From Mycogone perniciosa (taxonomy: Eukaryota > Ascomycota > Sordariomycetes > Hypocreales > Hypocreaceae), in assembly GCA_025331125.1 (NCBI GenBank), contig JAOALB010000062.1, forward strand, positions 186,001 through 250,000: a stretch of 64,000 bases of DNA, written 5' to 3'. Of the stretch, positions 34,478 to 47,600 are shown in pieces (positions within the stretch are counted from its first letter, which is position 1; the number at the start of each line of letters is the position of its first letter). Both the position numbers and the translations under genes were made by a program. Under the pieces are notes generated by a model. The model ran no database searches. It was not told the DNA's origin and was given only the letters and a program-made list of their open reading frames with translations.

Positions 34478-34649
34478 TATTACAGTATAGGAAGGCAGGT
34501 TAAGGCAAATATTGTTGTTATGCTGTGGAGAGTAAAGAAGCCCTAAGGCTTTACAGAAAGCTATAGCTAGAAATGCATTAAGGCCTAGTTATATAACTAG
34601 AGCTTACATAATAGGGCGTTAATATCGCGTTACAGTCGGTGCTGTAACA
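34478..34649 (-). repeat. 5' LTR of element D
   Basis: 172 bp, the partner of 27973-28144. It ends gtcggtgctgtaaca, followed by the target duplication acctt and the resumed reverse-transcriptase frame of A. Confidence 0.85.
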
Positions 34650-36272
34650 ACCTTTTAGCTTTATTAATACCCCTATAATATTTTAAAAAATCACTAATAT
34701 ATTAAAAGAGAGTTTTAATATCTTTATAGTTATTTACTTAAATAATATTTCAATTTTTTTAAATACTTTTAAAAAATATAAAGAATATATTTATAAGGTA
34801 TTATAAATACTATAAAATATTAAATTATTTATAAAAGTAAAGAAATGCAAATTTTATATATAAAAAGTTACCTTTTTAAAATATATTATTACCTTTAAAG
34901 AAATTTATATAAATTTATTAAAAGTATAAGCAGTAAAAGATTAGCTTATATTTATAATAATTAAAGAAGTCTAAAGCTTTTTAAAATTTATTAATTAGTA
35001 TTAATAATTTATTAAAAGCTATAAAAGTATTATATAAACTCTCTATAAATTTACGAAAAAAGATTAAAAGTTTCTATAAGTATTAAATATATAAAAAGCT
35101 TTTTATAAATTTAAGTAAATTATTTTAAAAAAACCTATATTTATTATATTTAATTTATTTAAAGAAATAAAAGTTAAAATAAATGCTTTTAATTTTACTA
35201 TAAAAACTTAGTTTAATTAAAAGGATAAAAATAGTAAACTATACTTTATTGCCTTTTACTTTAAAGTATTATATAGCGTAAAACTAAACTATTTAATATA
35301 TAATAGAAAATTCTTTATTATTACTTTTATATTTAAAGAATAGCGATATTCTTTATTAAATGGAATATATAAAGTTAAAGTATATATTAAATATAAAAAT
35401 ATTATATATTTTATAATAATTTAATAACTCTTTAAAAAATAAATCTGTTATATAAAATACTTTTTAAAGTTTAATTATATTTTAATTTACTAGAAAACAT
35501 TTAAAAATAAATAAATAAATATACTTAATAGATAAGTTAACTATAATTAAGGAAAGATTAAATATATTAAGCAGATTTTAAAATAAACTCTTAAAAGGCA
35601 TTATTAATAAATAGCGCTTTAAGCTATATATAAGGTATTTAATAATAATACTATACTTTAATATATTAAAAAGTATTATATTATTTAAAATAATAGCAGA
35701 TTTTTAAAAGATATAGATTTTAATAAAGAAAGAATTTAATAATAAAATAAAAAGATTTAGATTTTAAGTAAACTTTAAAGAAATATAGTTATAGAAGTTT
35801 ATTAATATGTAATATATAGATATAAGGGTACTTGCAAGACCTGTAAATAAATATAAATGTACTTTAAGTTTTAAAAGCTTAAAAAGATTATATAAAATAT
35901 TATTTCTCGCTATATAACTTATAAAATAATTAAAACCTTAAAGTATAACCTATATAGTAAACTTTAACTTTTACTAGTACTGGAATAACTATAAAAGTTA
36001 ATTTTATTAGATTTTATTGTTAAATTACTATTATTTATTAAATTAAAATTCAAGATTAAGTATAATAATATTTTAATAATTATAGATTAATTTATTAAAT
36101 ACTTTTACTTTTTTCTATATAAAGAAGTAATAAATATAGAAATACTAGTTTATATATTTTTGTAATTTATTACAGTTAATTATATAATTCTAGCCGAGAT
36201 TATTTCTAATTAAAGATTAAACTTTATATTAAATTCTAGTAAATACTTATAAATTATTTAAGTATAAATTAT

Positions 36273-36853
36273 TGTTAAAAAGGAGGGCTAAAAAGCAAGG
36301 ATTTTAGTGTATTTAGGTAACCGTTCTATTCTGGCTAGACCTAGAATTAGGCCCGACGCTAGGACCGAGCTCTAAAGGAACTTTAGTATAAGTTAGGAAA
36401 TTTCTATTATCTTCAACAAGAATAACTAAGCTAAGACTAACTACCCCGCCTACTTTAAACTTAATATAATAGGTATAATAGCTATTGTGAAAAGTCTGAT
36501 TAAAATGGTTTCCTGTTTATATAGCTGTAAGTCGATTTAGATGATTTCTTATATAAATAAATTCTGCGGAAAAATAGGAATAAGGCTATAAACCTAATTC
36601 TACTGCTGCATTTCTATTATTTAGTTAAAGGACTATTATAGAAAATAAAGCTATTATTTATATAATTACTTTTATACTGGCTATATATATATTAGATATT
36701 CTATAGCTTTTAGCTATTAGATTATTTATAATTTAACTGTTTATTTATTGTTAACCCAATTAAACTTTTAGTTGTTTCTTTATTGCTGTATTGTATACAG
36801 CTTCCTAAAAGCTGTATATAAATAAGGTTTGGTTTAACCTTGTTATTTTAACA
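36273..36853 (+). mobile_element. solo LTR E1, target duplication attat
   Basis: 581 bp, from tgttaaaaaggagggc to cttgttattttaaca, flanked by attat at 36268-36272 and 36854-36858. It interrupts the integrase frame of element A. Many C and G bases remain, so it is less RIP-mutated than its host. No internal coding region is present, as expected for a solo LTR. Confidence 0.85.
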
Positions 36854-37438
36854 ATTATAAGCTTAATATTACCTATTATATATAAATAAATAAATAAATA
36901 AAATGCATTAATTAAGTTATTAAAGCTTTTTTAAAAAGTTATATTAACTTTAATTAAAATAATTAAATAAACGAGTTATTAATTGTATAAATATCCTATA
37001 ATAGTAATATTTTAAAGTTAACTAAACTTAGCTTTATATATATTAACTATAGCTTTATACTAGATATATATAAAGTATTAAAGAAAGGCCTATATATTAA
37101 TAAAGTATAAATTAAAGCTAAAGATATAAAGTAGTTATATAAACAAATATAAATATACTTTTACTTTAAATAAAAAGAAATAAAGAAGTATATTAATAAA
37201 TATAAATTAAAGGGATTAATCTTTAAAGAGGGAGATATAGTTTACCTATACTATTATTTACTAAAAGAAAAGACTATAAATATTAAAATAATACAATTAA
37301 ATAATAAGTTAAATTTTAAAAAAATTAAACTTTACCTAGTTAAAAAAGCTATTTTGAAAGTTATTTATAAATTTATACTACTAAACAGTATTTTAATTTA
37401 TTTAATATTTTATATTTTACTATTTAAGAAAGTATTAT

Positions 37439-38018
37439 TGTTAAGATAATAAGGTTATACTAAACCTTATTTATATATAACTTCTATAAAGCTGTATATA
37501 ATACAGTAATAAAGAAATAACTAAAAGTCTAATTAGGCTTATAATAGATAAATAATTGAATTATAAATAATTTAATAGCTAGAAGCTGTAAAATATCTAG
37601 TATATATATAGCTAGTATAGAAGTAATTGTATAAATAATAGCTTTATCTTTTATAATAGTCCTCCAATTAAATAATAGGGATATAGTAATAGAATTAGGT
37701 TTATAGCTTTATTTCTATTTTCTGCAAAATTTATTTATATAAGAAATTATCTAAATCGACTTACAGCTATATAAACAGGAAACCATTTTAGTTAGATTTT
37801 TCGCTATAGCTATTATGCCTATTATATTAAGTCTAGGGTAGGCGGGGTAGCTGGTCCTAGCTTAATTGTTATTGTTAAAGATAATAGAAATTTCCTGACT
37901 TATACCGAAGTTCCTTTAAAGCTTGGTCCTAGCGTCAGGCCTAATTCTGGGTCTAGCCAGAATAGGAAGGTTACCTAAATACACTAAAATCCTTGCTTTT
38001 TGGCCCTCCTTTTTAACA
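37439..38018 (-). mobile_element. solo LTR E2 (inverted), target duplication attat
   Basis: 580 bp matching E1 in reverse orientation, from tgttaagataataagg to ctcctttttaaca, flanked by attat at 37434-37438 and 38019-38023. It lies near the end of the pol remnant of A. Confidence 0.85.
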
Positions 38019-38938
38019 ATTATAAAATAAATTAGAAAATAGATTAATTATAGATTTAATTAAAGTCTTAGCAGTTAAAGAAAAATATAAAGTCAAAGAA
38101 ATTAAAGCTATAAAAGTAGAAAATAATAAACGTTAATATTTAATTAAATAAAAAAACTATAAAAAGGAATATAACTTTTAGAAACCTATAGAATATTTAA
38201 AGAATACTTTAATAAACCTTTAATACTTTTATTAAAGTTTAAGTCTTTTAGTAAAAGGTTATTAAATATTGTATTTTAATTAAATATATTTATACTGCTA
38301 AAAGACTAAATATTAATAATAGCCTTAAACTTAATGCATTTAAATTTATTTAATTTATTTAATAAATTAGTATTATAATATAATATTTTCACTTTATATA
38401 ACTATATTTATAACTGCTACTTATAAAAATAACTTAATTACGCAAAACGCTTATTTATTAAAGCAGTTAATACTATTATTTATTACTACTATTTTAATAA
38501 CTTATATTTAGTAGTATACTCTTTATTTTTAATATACTCTTTTTTAGCTGCTAAATAATATACTATAAATATTAGAAATAACTTATAATAAATTAAAAAA
38601 GATATATATTAACTACTAAGGAAATACTATTTCTATTATATATTTTACTTTAATAAATATACTTTTTATAATAAAACTAGCTTATAGTTATTTTATAAAA
38701 AATGCTATACTTTCTATAAAATAAATATAATATAATAAAAATATTAATAATATTAATAATTAATATAGCTAAAGTATAATTCTATAAAGATTTAGTAGGT
38801 TTAGAAACCTTTTACTATTTTATAATATTATAAAGTATAGTTAAATAGGAATAAAAAGAAGTTAAAAGGAAAAAACTTATAAAGAGGGATAGTTATATAA
38901 TAGGTTTTAAGGATAAAACTAATAGGAGGGGGATATTA

Positions 38939-39902
38939 TATTATAACTTAACTAGGCTAAAGCCTAAGTTTAAAGGAATATTAAAATAATAGGCTAATAG
39001 GAATATAATTATTAAAGTATATACTAAATTACTAATAATTAGGGATATATATAAGTAATTGTAAACCTTAAATTATTAGGAATATAGCTATATTCTTTAA
39101 TAATTATAATAACTCTTTTATATATATATATAACTAGTTTATTATTTATTTAATATAGTTATTTAAATAGTGTTAAAAAGGAGGGCTAAAAAGCGAGGAT
39201 TTCAGTGTAAATAGATAACCTTCCTATTCTGGCTAGACCTAAAATTAGGCCTAACACTAGGACCAAGTTCCTAGAGGAACTTTAGTGTAAGTCAGGAAAT
39301 TTCTATTATCTTTAACGATAATAATTAAGCTAAGACTAGCTACCCTGTTTACCCTAGACTTAATATAATAGGTATAATAGTTATTGTGAAAAATCTAACT
39401 AAAATGGTTTCCTGTTTATATAGCTGTAAGTCGATTTGGATAATTTCTTATATAAATAAATTTTGCGGAAAATAGGAATAAGGCTATAAACCTAATTCTA
39501 TTGCTGCATTCCTATTATTTAGTCGGAAAACTATTATAAAAGATAAAGCTATTGTTTATATAATCACTTTTATACTGGCCGTATATATACTAGATATTCT
39601 ATAGCTTTTAGCTATTAAATTATTTACAATTTAATTATTTATCTATTATAAGCCTAATTAGACTCTTAGTTGTTTCCTTATTACTGCATTATATACAGCT
39701 TCCTAGAAGCTATATATAAATGAGGTTTAGTATAACCTTGTTATTTTAACAAATAGTCTTTAATAAATTACATTTACTAGAACTGCCTATTTTATAAAAT
39801 AGTAACTATATTACCCTGCTTAGTATTTATCTTTAACCTTTCTGTTAATATAAACCCTGTAAACCTTGGTTTAACTATTAAGAATTAACTTAGATTGTTA
39901 CA
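38939..39902 (+). repeat. 3' LTR of element A, split by solo LTR E3
   Basis: Starts tattataacttaactaggc right after a purine tract, corresponding to tgttacgacccgactaggc in the 5' LTR; all differences there are C-to-T or G-to-A. The 964 bp equal 378 bp of LTR plus the 581-bp insert and its 5-bp duplication. Confidence 0.87.
39171..39751 (+). mobile_element. solo LTR E3 inside the 3' LTR of A, target duplication aatag
   Basis: 581 bp, same orientation as E1, flanked by aatag at 39166-39170 and 39752-39756. The 5' LTR of A shows the empty site. Confidence 0.87.
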
Positions 39903-39907
39903 CTTTC

Positions 39908-40199
39908 CGGCTTTTAATATAGTACTATAACTATTAAAGGTATAATAATATCTATTAATTATTTTAATTTATTTTAGTAATACTATAAACCTAGTAATAT
40001 ATTATATTAATAATTACTAGCAGTAGTTTAAAAGAGCCTTTAGTATAATAGATTATCTTTTTAATTACAATTTAAAATAAATATAAATAAAATAATATAA
40101 TTTGCAGTAATAGTATATTCTTTACTTAAGTGAATATTAATTCCGACTAAGATATTATATATAATATAAAAGTATATTTAGCTAAGCTTTATTAATTAC
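39908..40199. other. AT-rich sequence between elements A and D2
   Basis: Heavily AT-rich, with no recognisable frame. It is the continuation of the sequence left of element A before A inserted. Confidence 0.4.
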
Positions 40200-41351
40200 T
40201 ATTATAGTATAGGAAGGCAGGTTAAGGTAAATATTATTATTATTTTATAAAGAGTATAAAAGCTTCAACGCTTTATAGAAAGCTATAGCTAGGAATATAT
40301 TAAGACCTAGTTATATAACTAAAGCTTATATAACAGGGCATTAATATTACATTATAGTTAATACTATAATAATACCCCCCCTTTTATTTTACTATTTAAC
40401 TTTAAATGACTATATTACTTATAGATATTAAAATTCTAGGTAATTGATTTTAATACTTTTAATACAAAGGTAAATAAAGCAAATTATATAGCTTTTTAAT
40501 ATTAATAATATATAGTTTAGTTATAGGCTTTAATATAATATAGTTTTTAGTAAATATTTTATAGGCTTTAGTTTCTTTTTAATTATTTCCTTTTTTTCTT
40601 TTTTTTATAATTCCTTTTAATATTTATTATAGTAGGTTTAGCTTTTTTAGCTTTTTTATATAAAAGCTTTATATTACCCTCTTTTAACTTTATAGGCTTT
40701 TAGCTAGCTATTATATAGTAGTATAATATATTTATTTAATAAAGTAATAAAATTTATTGTTATTATAATAATTTAAAAGTGCTTTAAAGTTTTATTTTCT
40801 TATACTTTATTTATATTATTTTCTTTTTTTAATACTTTACTTCAAATATTCTTTAACTTAACTTTATTAATTGTCTTTTACTTAAAGTATAGTAAAGTAA
40901 CTGTTTTAAGTTATAAAAGAAAGTTATATAAAACTAGGAAATCTTTTATACCTTTTTATAAACTAATAATATAGGCTTATAGGTATACCTTTACTATTAT
41001 ATAAAGTTTTATTTATTTATTATTTAGCCTTTTTATTACCTAGTTACTTTTTATATTTTATACATTAATAAAGACTTTTTATTTAATAGTATAGATAAGT
41101 AATACTTTGTTTTATATATTTACGTTTTTTATATCCTTTTTTTAAAGCTTTAATAAAGGCTTTTAACTATATAATAATATATTAAATTAATTAATAATAG
41201 TATTAATATAAAAAAACTTTTTCTTTTTATTATAGAAAGGTTTAATAGGTAAAGCTATAAAGGCTTTATTTTTAGATAAAGGTTAAAACTATAATTAATA
41301 AAAAATAATAATATATTAATAGTTTTAAATACTATATTATTTACAGTAAAT
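40200..41351 (-). mobile_element. truncated second copy of gypsy D (3' end and 3' LTR)
   Basis: 40200-40371 is a 172-bp LTR matching the D LTRs, and 40372-41351 is collinear with 28145-29127 of D (gtaccccccc tract, then the 3' part of the element). RIP is heavier than in D. The copy stops abruptly at 41351, where an inverted copy of repeat B's end begins. The partner LTR was not found. Confidence 0.8.
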
Positions 41352-41662
41352 ATTATAATACTAAAAAGTATATACCTTGGTATATAATATATTTAAAGGG
41401 GCATATACTATTATAAAAGGCAGGTAGTATAAGGTCCCTTATATAATACTAGCCCTTTACTTAACTATATTAACCTAGCTATATATACGTTAATAAAGCG
41501 GCAAGTTTAAGTTTTATAATACTTTATTACTTATATTATATTTACTTAGTTTAACCCTTTATTATATTTCTTAAACTTCTTTTATAATGAAGGGTTAAGC
41601 TAAGTAAATATATTATAGGTAATAAAGTATTATAAAACTTAAACTTACTGCTTTATTAACTT
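41352..41662. repeat. inverted terminal segment of repeat B with a 71-bp stem palindrome
   Basis: 41352-41559 is the reverse complement of 57972-58178. The part at 41489-41559 pairs with 41590-41660 (66 of 71 positions, 30-nt loop), so two ends of B face each other head to head. C and G content is higher than in the neighbourhood. Confidence 0.7.
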
Positions 41663-41668
41663 ATATAC

Positions 41669-44600
41669 TTTATCGAGGGGGAATCAGCACGCTAAACATA
41701 TATATATATATACACCAACAATAACCTAAATAGAGCGCGGGAGCCATACTTTTAATAAAACTATAAAGCGGCAGTAAGGTAATATAAGGGCTAAAAGATA
41801 CTGTAAATTATTTAATTATAGTATCTGCAGCTAAAAGTAACTAATAGCTACCTCTTTATACTTTATTAACTGTAAAATTATAAAGAAAGTAATATATTAA
41901 AAAGAAATATAGGTCAGTTTTTTATTAAATTAAATCTATTTATTTTATCTTTATACTTTTATATTTCTTTAATGTAATAATTATTTAAATAAATAATTAA
42001 CCTTTTTTAAATAGGCTAGTAAAAAGGAATATAAGTATATTAAAAATATTAATTACTTTTAATAAAACCCTTTTTATAAGTATTTATAAATAAAAGAATT
42101 ATATTTTAATAAAATATTTATTTTATTAATCCTTTAACATAAATATTAATAATATAAAGAAATAATAAAAAAAGTATCTTATAAAGAAAGGAAAACTAAA
42201 AATAGTATTACTATTATATATACTATTAATATCTTTATATTTAATTTATATTAAATTATCCTCTTTATATTAAAACTATTATAATTAAATAGTTTTATTT
42301 TAATAACTTATATTTATTATTAAATATTTTAAACTATTATTTATTTATTTTATATTAGTTATTTAATTATTTAAGTAAATATATAAATTTAATTTTAAAT
42401 ACTATTTTGAATACATTTATTTATTAATTGTAATAGGGTTAAGCTATAGTATATATTTAGGGCTATAACCTATTAAATTTAAAGATATTAAAGTATTATT
42501 TTCTTTATTACTGCTATAAAAGCTATTATTATAGTTTATCCTCTTTTATTTAATTTTATAAAGCTTTTTTTATCTTTTTTAATTACTTTTTAATTAAACT
42601 TTATAGCTACTTTTAAAACTCTTTCTTTTTTTAAGTTTTAATTATCTTTTAATTTATTAAAAGAATTATTATTTTCTTTAAAAAAGGTTAAATCCTTTTT
42701 TAAGCTTTTAATACCCTGTTATAATATTAATATAGTTAATAGAGGTTTTATAGGTTATAGTATTACTAAAAAATATATAAATTTACTTTTAATTATTAAT
42801 TTTATTATTACTTTTACTATAAATATTACTTATATAATTAAACTAATAGTATTATTTTATTTTTCTATTATTAATATAATTTATAAAGTTAAAGAAAATA
42901 CTTTCCTTTTTCTTTATTATAGCTAATCAAACTATATAATAAACATATAAATATAGTTAAAGTTAAAAGGTTAAATCTTAAAAGTTAACTATAAATATTA
43001 TATTTTAATTTATTTATATAGTATTAAAAGAATAATTAATTATTAAACGCAACTATTATTATAGTAAATTAAATAGCCTTTTTTATAAGGTTATTTATTA
43101 ATATTTTAAAATCTATTAAATATTAATTATTAATCTTTATTATATTCCTTTTATAAATTATTTTTAAAAGTATTTATTGACTTTAATTAAATTTTATTAA
43201 GTAATATTTAATTAAAAAACGTAAAATACTTTTTATTTTTACTTTAAAGTTTATAATAATAAATTTATTCATAGTTATAATTTAATATAAGACTTAAATT
43301 ATATTTATACAACTTTTAATTAAATCTTTAAAGTATAAGTATTAATATTAATTTTAAAGTAAAAGTTTAAACTTTTTTAAATTAATTATTTTATATTTTT
43401 AAAGGTTAAAGGAAATTAAAACTTTATTTCAAAGTTTTACTAGTTAATTTAATTTAATATTAATAAATCTTTAAAATATTTATTAAATTTGAATTAGTTT
43501 ATATATGAAACTATATAAAAGTTAAATAAATAAAAGAATTTAGCTTTCTTAAATATATAGGCCTATAAATTAAAGAATTATTATATATAATATTTATAGT
43601 TATACCTATTAAAATAAAAATAATAAAAGTATTTATATTTATTAAAAACATAAATATATTAATATTAAAGAAAATAAATGTTATAAACATCTATCTTTTA
43701 TAGAATTTTAAAAATATTATAATTTATTAAAGATTTTAAAAGCTTAAAGTATTATTTAATTCAAAGCAGCTATACCTTTGAAAGTATTTTAACGTATTAA
43801 AATCTTTATTTAAATAACTTTTACTATTAATAATCCTTTTACTATTATATAGAATATTATATTTAAATTAAATTTTATTATTTGATTTTTATAAAAAAGG
43901 TTATATAAAATATTATAAATATTAATAATATAAAAAGACTATATAAATTCTATAATATTTAATATTTAAAAGAGTTTATTATAATATAAAGTGCTTTAAA
44001 TAATTAATTTATTAATATACAGTTATAAGTAGGTATTAATATATAAATTAAATTCAAGGTAGATTTATATTAATTAATAGCTATCTTAATTGATAAATAA
44101 ACTATTAGTAAAGTTTTATTTATTTAATTTAAAAAGATCTTTAATGCAGTTAAAGGATATTTAGTTAATATAATAAAGAAATAAAGTTTTTATTTTATAT
44201 TTGATAAATTAAAAAAATAAAAATAAAAAATATAAACTTTTCATTAAATAAAATATTATAGTAAAGAAATAAAGGATTAAATAAAATTAAATAATTATAA
44301 AATAAAATTTAAATTAAAGTAATACTTAAATTAATATAAAATAGGTTTTTAATAAATAAAAAAGAAAAAAAGAAAAAGAATATAACATTATTTTTATTCT
44401 TTTATAAGTATAAGTATATAGTTTAATATATAAAGTAATTTTCTTTATTATATATAAATTACTACTTTTTTAAAATAACTTTTTATAATTTATTTACTTT
44501 TTACTTTTCTTTTTATTTATTTTTCTTTTTTTATATTATCTAATTATAGAAAATCCTATTAAAAAGGCTATTATTCATTACTTAATATAGCTAACTTTAT

Positions 44601-47600
44601 TAATATACCTATTATAGGTAAAAAGACTTTAAAGAGATTTCTTTATTTTAAAAAAGTTAAACTTAGCTTTACTTTTCTATTTAATTATTTACTTTAAAAT
44701 GAAACTTGAATAAATATGTATTATTTAATCAATATCTTTACTTTAACTCTCTTTAAGTCTAAAAGTATTTTATTATTTAAATTATTAATAATATAAATAT
44801 TAGTTAATTAAATTTATTAACTTATTTAAAAATTGCCTTTCCCCTTTCATTTTTATTATCTTTATTTTTATTATCTTGTATAAAAAGTTATACTTTTAAA
44901 AAATACTCTTAACGCTATACGTTTAAAGGCTTTTAACTTCATTTTTAAAATATTATATATATTATTCAAAAAATATTTAAATTAATCTATATTTTAGCAG
45001 AGATTTTATATATTTATAAATAATTCTTTTATACTTTTTTTAAGCAGATAAAGTATATTAAAGCTTTATTTATATTATTTTATAGGCAGTATAATCTTTA
45101 TTTCTATTAAAGGTGCCTTTAAATTTAATTTATTACTGTTATAGCTATTAAAAAGTATAATTTATTCCCTTTTTATAATTATATCTCTATTCTAGGCTTT
45201 TAGTAAAGGGACTATTTAAATTGCCTTTAGTTTAAGGCCTTTTTATATATTTAGCGATATCTTTCTAGCTATTAGCCTTAATAAAGCGACTAAAGTATAG
45301 CTATTACTTTCTTTAAGAACATTAAGCGCCTACCCTTATTAAACTAATAGTCTTTAATTATTTTAATCCTTTAATAGCTTTTTATGTTATAAAAGACTTC
45401 TTTTATTTTATTAAAGATAAAAAAGTAAAGGGTCAAGCGATTTCATAGGTTTAGAAATTTATCGCGGCTTCTACTATTAAAAAGTAAACAATTAATATAA
45501 GTAAAGTAATTAATAAACTATTTAATCTTGCAGTTTTTCTTTTTATAGTATAATTAAGTTATACTTTTTATAGGTAAGGGGGCGCTAGGGTCTAGGTTAT
45601 CCTTTACTTTATCCTATTTCTTTTACTTTTAATAAAGATTTCTAGTAGGGATAAAACTATTAAATAGCGTATTATTTACTAGGTAGACTTTTATACCTTT
45701 CTTTTTATATATAGTATTGGTTTTAATCTATTTATATTTTTATACTTTCCTTTAAAATCTTTTCCTTTAATCCTTTACTTTTTTAAACTTTTATATTATT
45801 TTCTTTATTACTTTTATTTAATCTTTTAAACTATTAGCTAATACTAGTTAAATTAAATTCTTTTTAGTCTACTTTAATAGTTAATATAAAACCTTTTTTT
45901 TAAAAGTAAACTAAATGTTTTCTAAGCTTTTCTTTATTTTATTAACTTTATACTTAATTATAAAATTAATATTTATTTTAGCTTTAAATTATATAATGCC
46001 TTTATTTTATATTTTTACTAAATAATTCCTATAGTTAAAGTGATAGTTTAAGTACTTTTTATTTTATATTTTATATATAAATCTTTATTTTTTAATATAT
46101 AATTAACTATTAACTATATAATTTAAATAAATCGTAATTTAAAGATAAAAGGTATAAAGACTTTATTTCATATAATATAAAATCTAGCTGCTATTTATAT
46201 ATTACTTATATATATTTAAATAATAGTTTCTTTAATTATATTTATTTATTTATTATTAAATGCAGTATTAATTGCTTAATAAAAGTATAGTTTCAAACTG
46301 CATTTTATAGCTAACTGATTCAAAATAATATTTCCTTTTAACTTAACGTCTATAAATACGTTAATAAATATACTATTAGGCTATTTTAACTATATTTATA
46401 TTTATAGTAGGTTTTATAAATATTTAAAAAGTCTTTTTATTTAAACTATATTAATCTATATTATTAATCTTTATATTTATTTTATTTTATAAATAATAGT
46501 AATACATAATTATTTTAATATATAAAAATATACTTTTAATAATAGTAAAGTATTTAAGTTTTTAAAATTAATCAATTCTTTAATTAAAAATCCTTTTATA
46601 TATAAAGATTATATAGGTATAACTTTAAAAGGTTAGTTTTATAGTAATTAAATAGTTTATATAACTAATTCTATATATATAACTATTTTATTTAGTCTTT
46701 TTAATAATTCTTCTTTTAAAACGTATTTATAAGTAAGAAAATATATTATTTAATATAAAATAGGTTTAAAAATAATTAAATTAGTTTTTCTATAAAATTA
46801 TATTTGAATAATTCTTTAAGATTTTATAATTAAGTCTGCTTTTAAAGTGTTTATAAGTTTTAAAATAATATTTAAAAGAGTATTAGTTTTAAGCTTAATC
46901 GCGTAATTCAAAATTGCAGTTTAGATTAGCATTTTAACTGAGTTTACTTTTAGTAATCTATCTTTATTTTTAATCCTTTTAATTTTACTGTTTTTATTGC
47001 ATTATAGTTTAAATAGTATAGTCTTTAAAATTATAGGTATAGGGTTTAAATATAGTTATTTTCTTTTAATTAACTGCTTTAATTAAAGCAGTAATAGTTT
47101 CTTTTTAAATTTATTTATCCATTTTATTAATTATTTAAATATACTTTTATCCTTTATTAACTATAAAGTTAATAGAGAAAGTTTAATTAAATAGTTTTAT
47201 AGTCAAGTAATTTTAATTATATTTATTTAAAGGGTCTTTAAAGAAATCTACTTTAATTAAGTTTATAGAGATATTTTAATCCTTTTTATATTTATATTAT
47301 TTTATTTATTATTAATTATTTAATCATTATTTATAAAGTATATAATATTTATAATTAATGCCTTTATAGGGATTATATTTAACTTTTATAATAGTTTAAT
47401 TTTAAATATCTTTTTATACTTTATTTCTTTATAAACTATATAAAGGAGTTTAGTTTTATAATAGTTTACTTTTTAATTAAAAAAGTTAACTTTTATTTCT
47501 TTTATAAAGGATAAGTTTAGCGAGAGTTTATTTTAAGCTTTAAATAATTTTACTTAAAGTGTTAGTATTTTTTATATATAGGTTTTAATAACTATAATTA

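Larger units (their letters stand above)
27973..34649 (-). mobile_element. Ty3/gypsy LTR retrotransposon D, inverted, inserted in the reverse transcriptase of A
   Basis: 172-bp LTRs lie at 27973-28144 and 34478-34649, and acctt is duplicated at 27968-27972 and 34650-34654. LTR ends are TGTTACAG/CTGTAACA inverted repeats, partly mutated to TATTATAG. The element is read on the minus strand: a polypurine tract (complement of gtaccccccctctt) adjoins the LTR at 28145. Reverse transcriptase remnants lie at about 31200-30880 (KGDI, NTPAIF, FNNIFIY), RNase H at about 30440-30260 (CNYKIYNKELLIII, FNIIIDYKNLKYF) and integrase at about 29560-29190 (LLVIVYCFIKIYYFIP, SRIYCLYNIFNNIIL). All are broken by RIP-type stops. 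Length is 6,677 bp, typical for gypsy elements. Confidence 0.88.
23783..39902 (+). mobile_element. Ty3/gypsy LTR retrotransposon A, complete but RIP-inactivated and interrupted
   Basis: LTRs at 23783-24160 and 38939-39902 are both 378 bp once the solo LTR inserted in the second is removed. The ends are TGTTACGA... and ...TTACA, and a perfect ctttc duplication flanks the whole. Plus-strand remnants appear in Ty3/gypsy order. A protease block is near 26898 (LIDSRAISNFI). Reverse transcriptase runs from 27567 (DYIIKLKD, LDLKGAYNF) and resumes at 34655 with PFSFINTPIIF and YLNNIS, where active proteins have PFGL and YLDDI. RNase H is at about 35150-35420. Integrase is at about 35820-37300 (LLDFIVKLLL, IIIDXFIKYFYF, EIISN). 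A purine tract (aataggaggggga) precedes the 3' LTR. All frames carry RIP-type stops. Without its guests (one gypsy, three E copies and their duplications) the element is about 7.7 kb; the D-related solo LTR near the 5' end takes another 0.17 kb. Confidence 0.9.
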
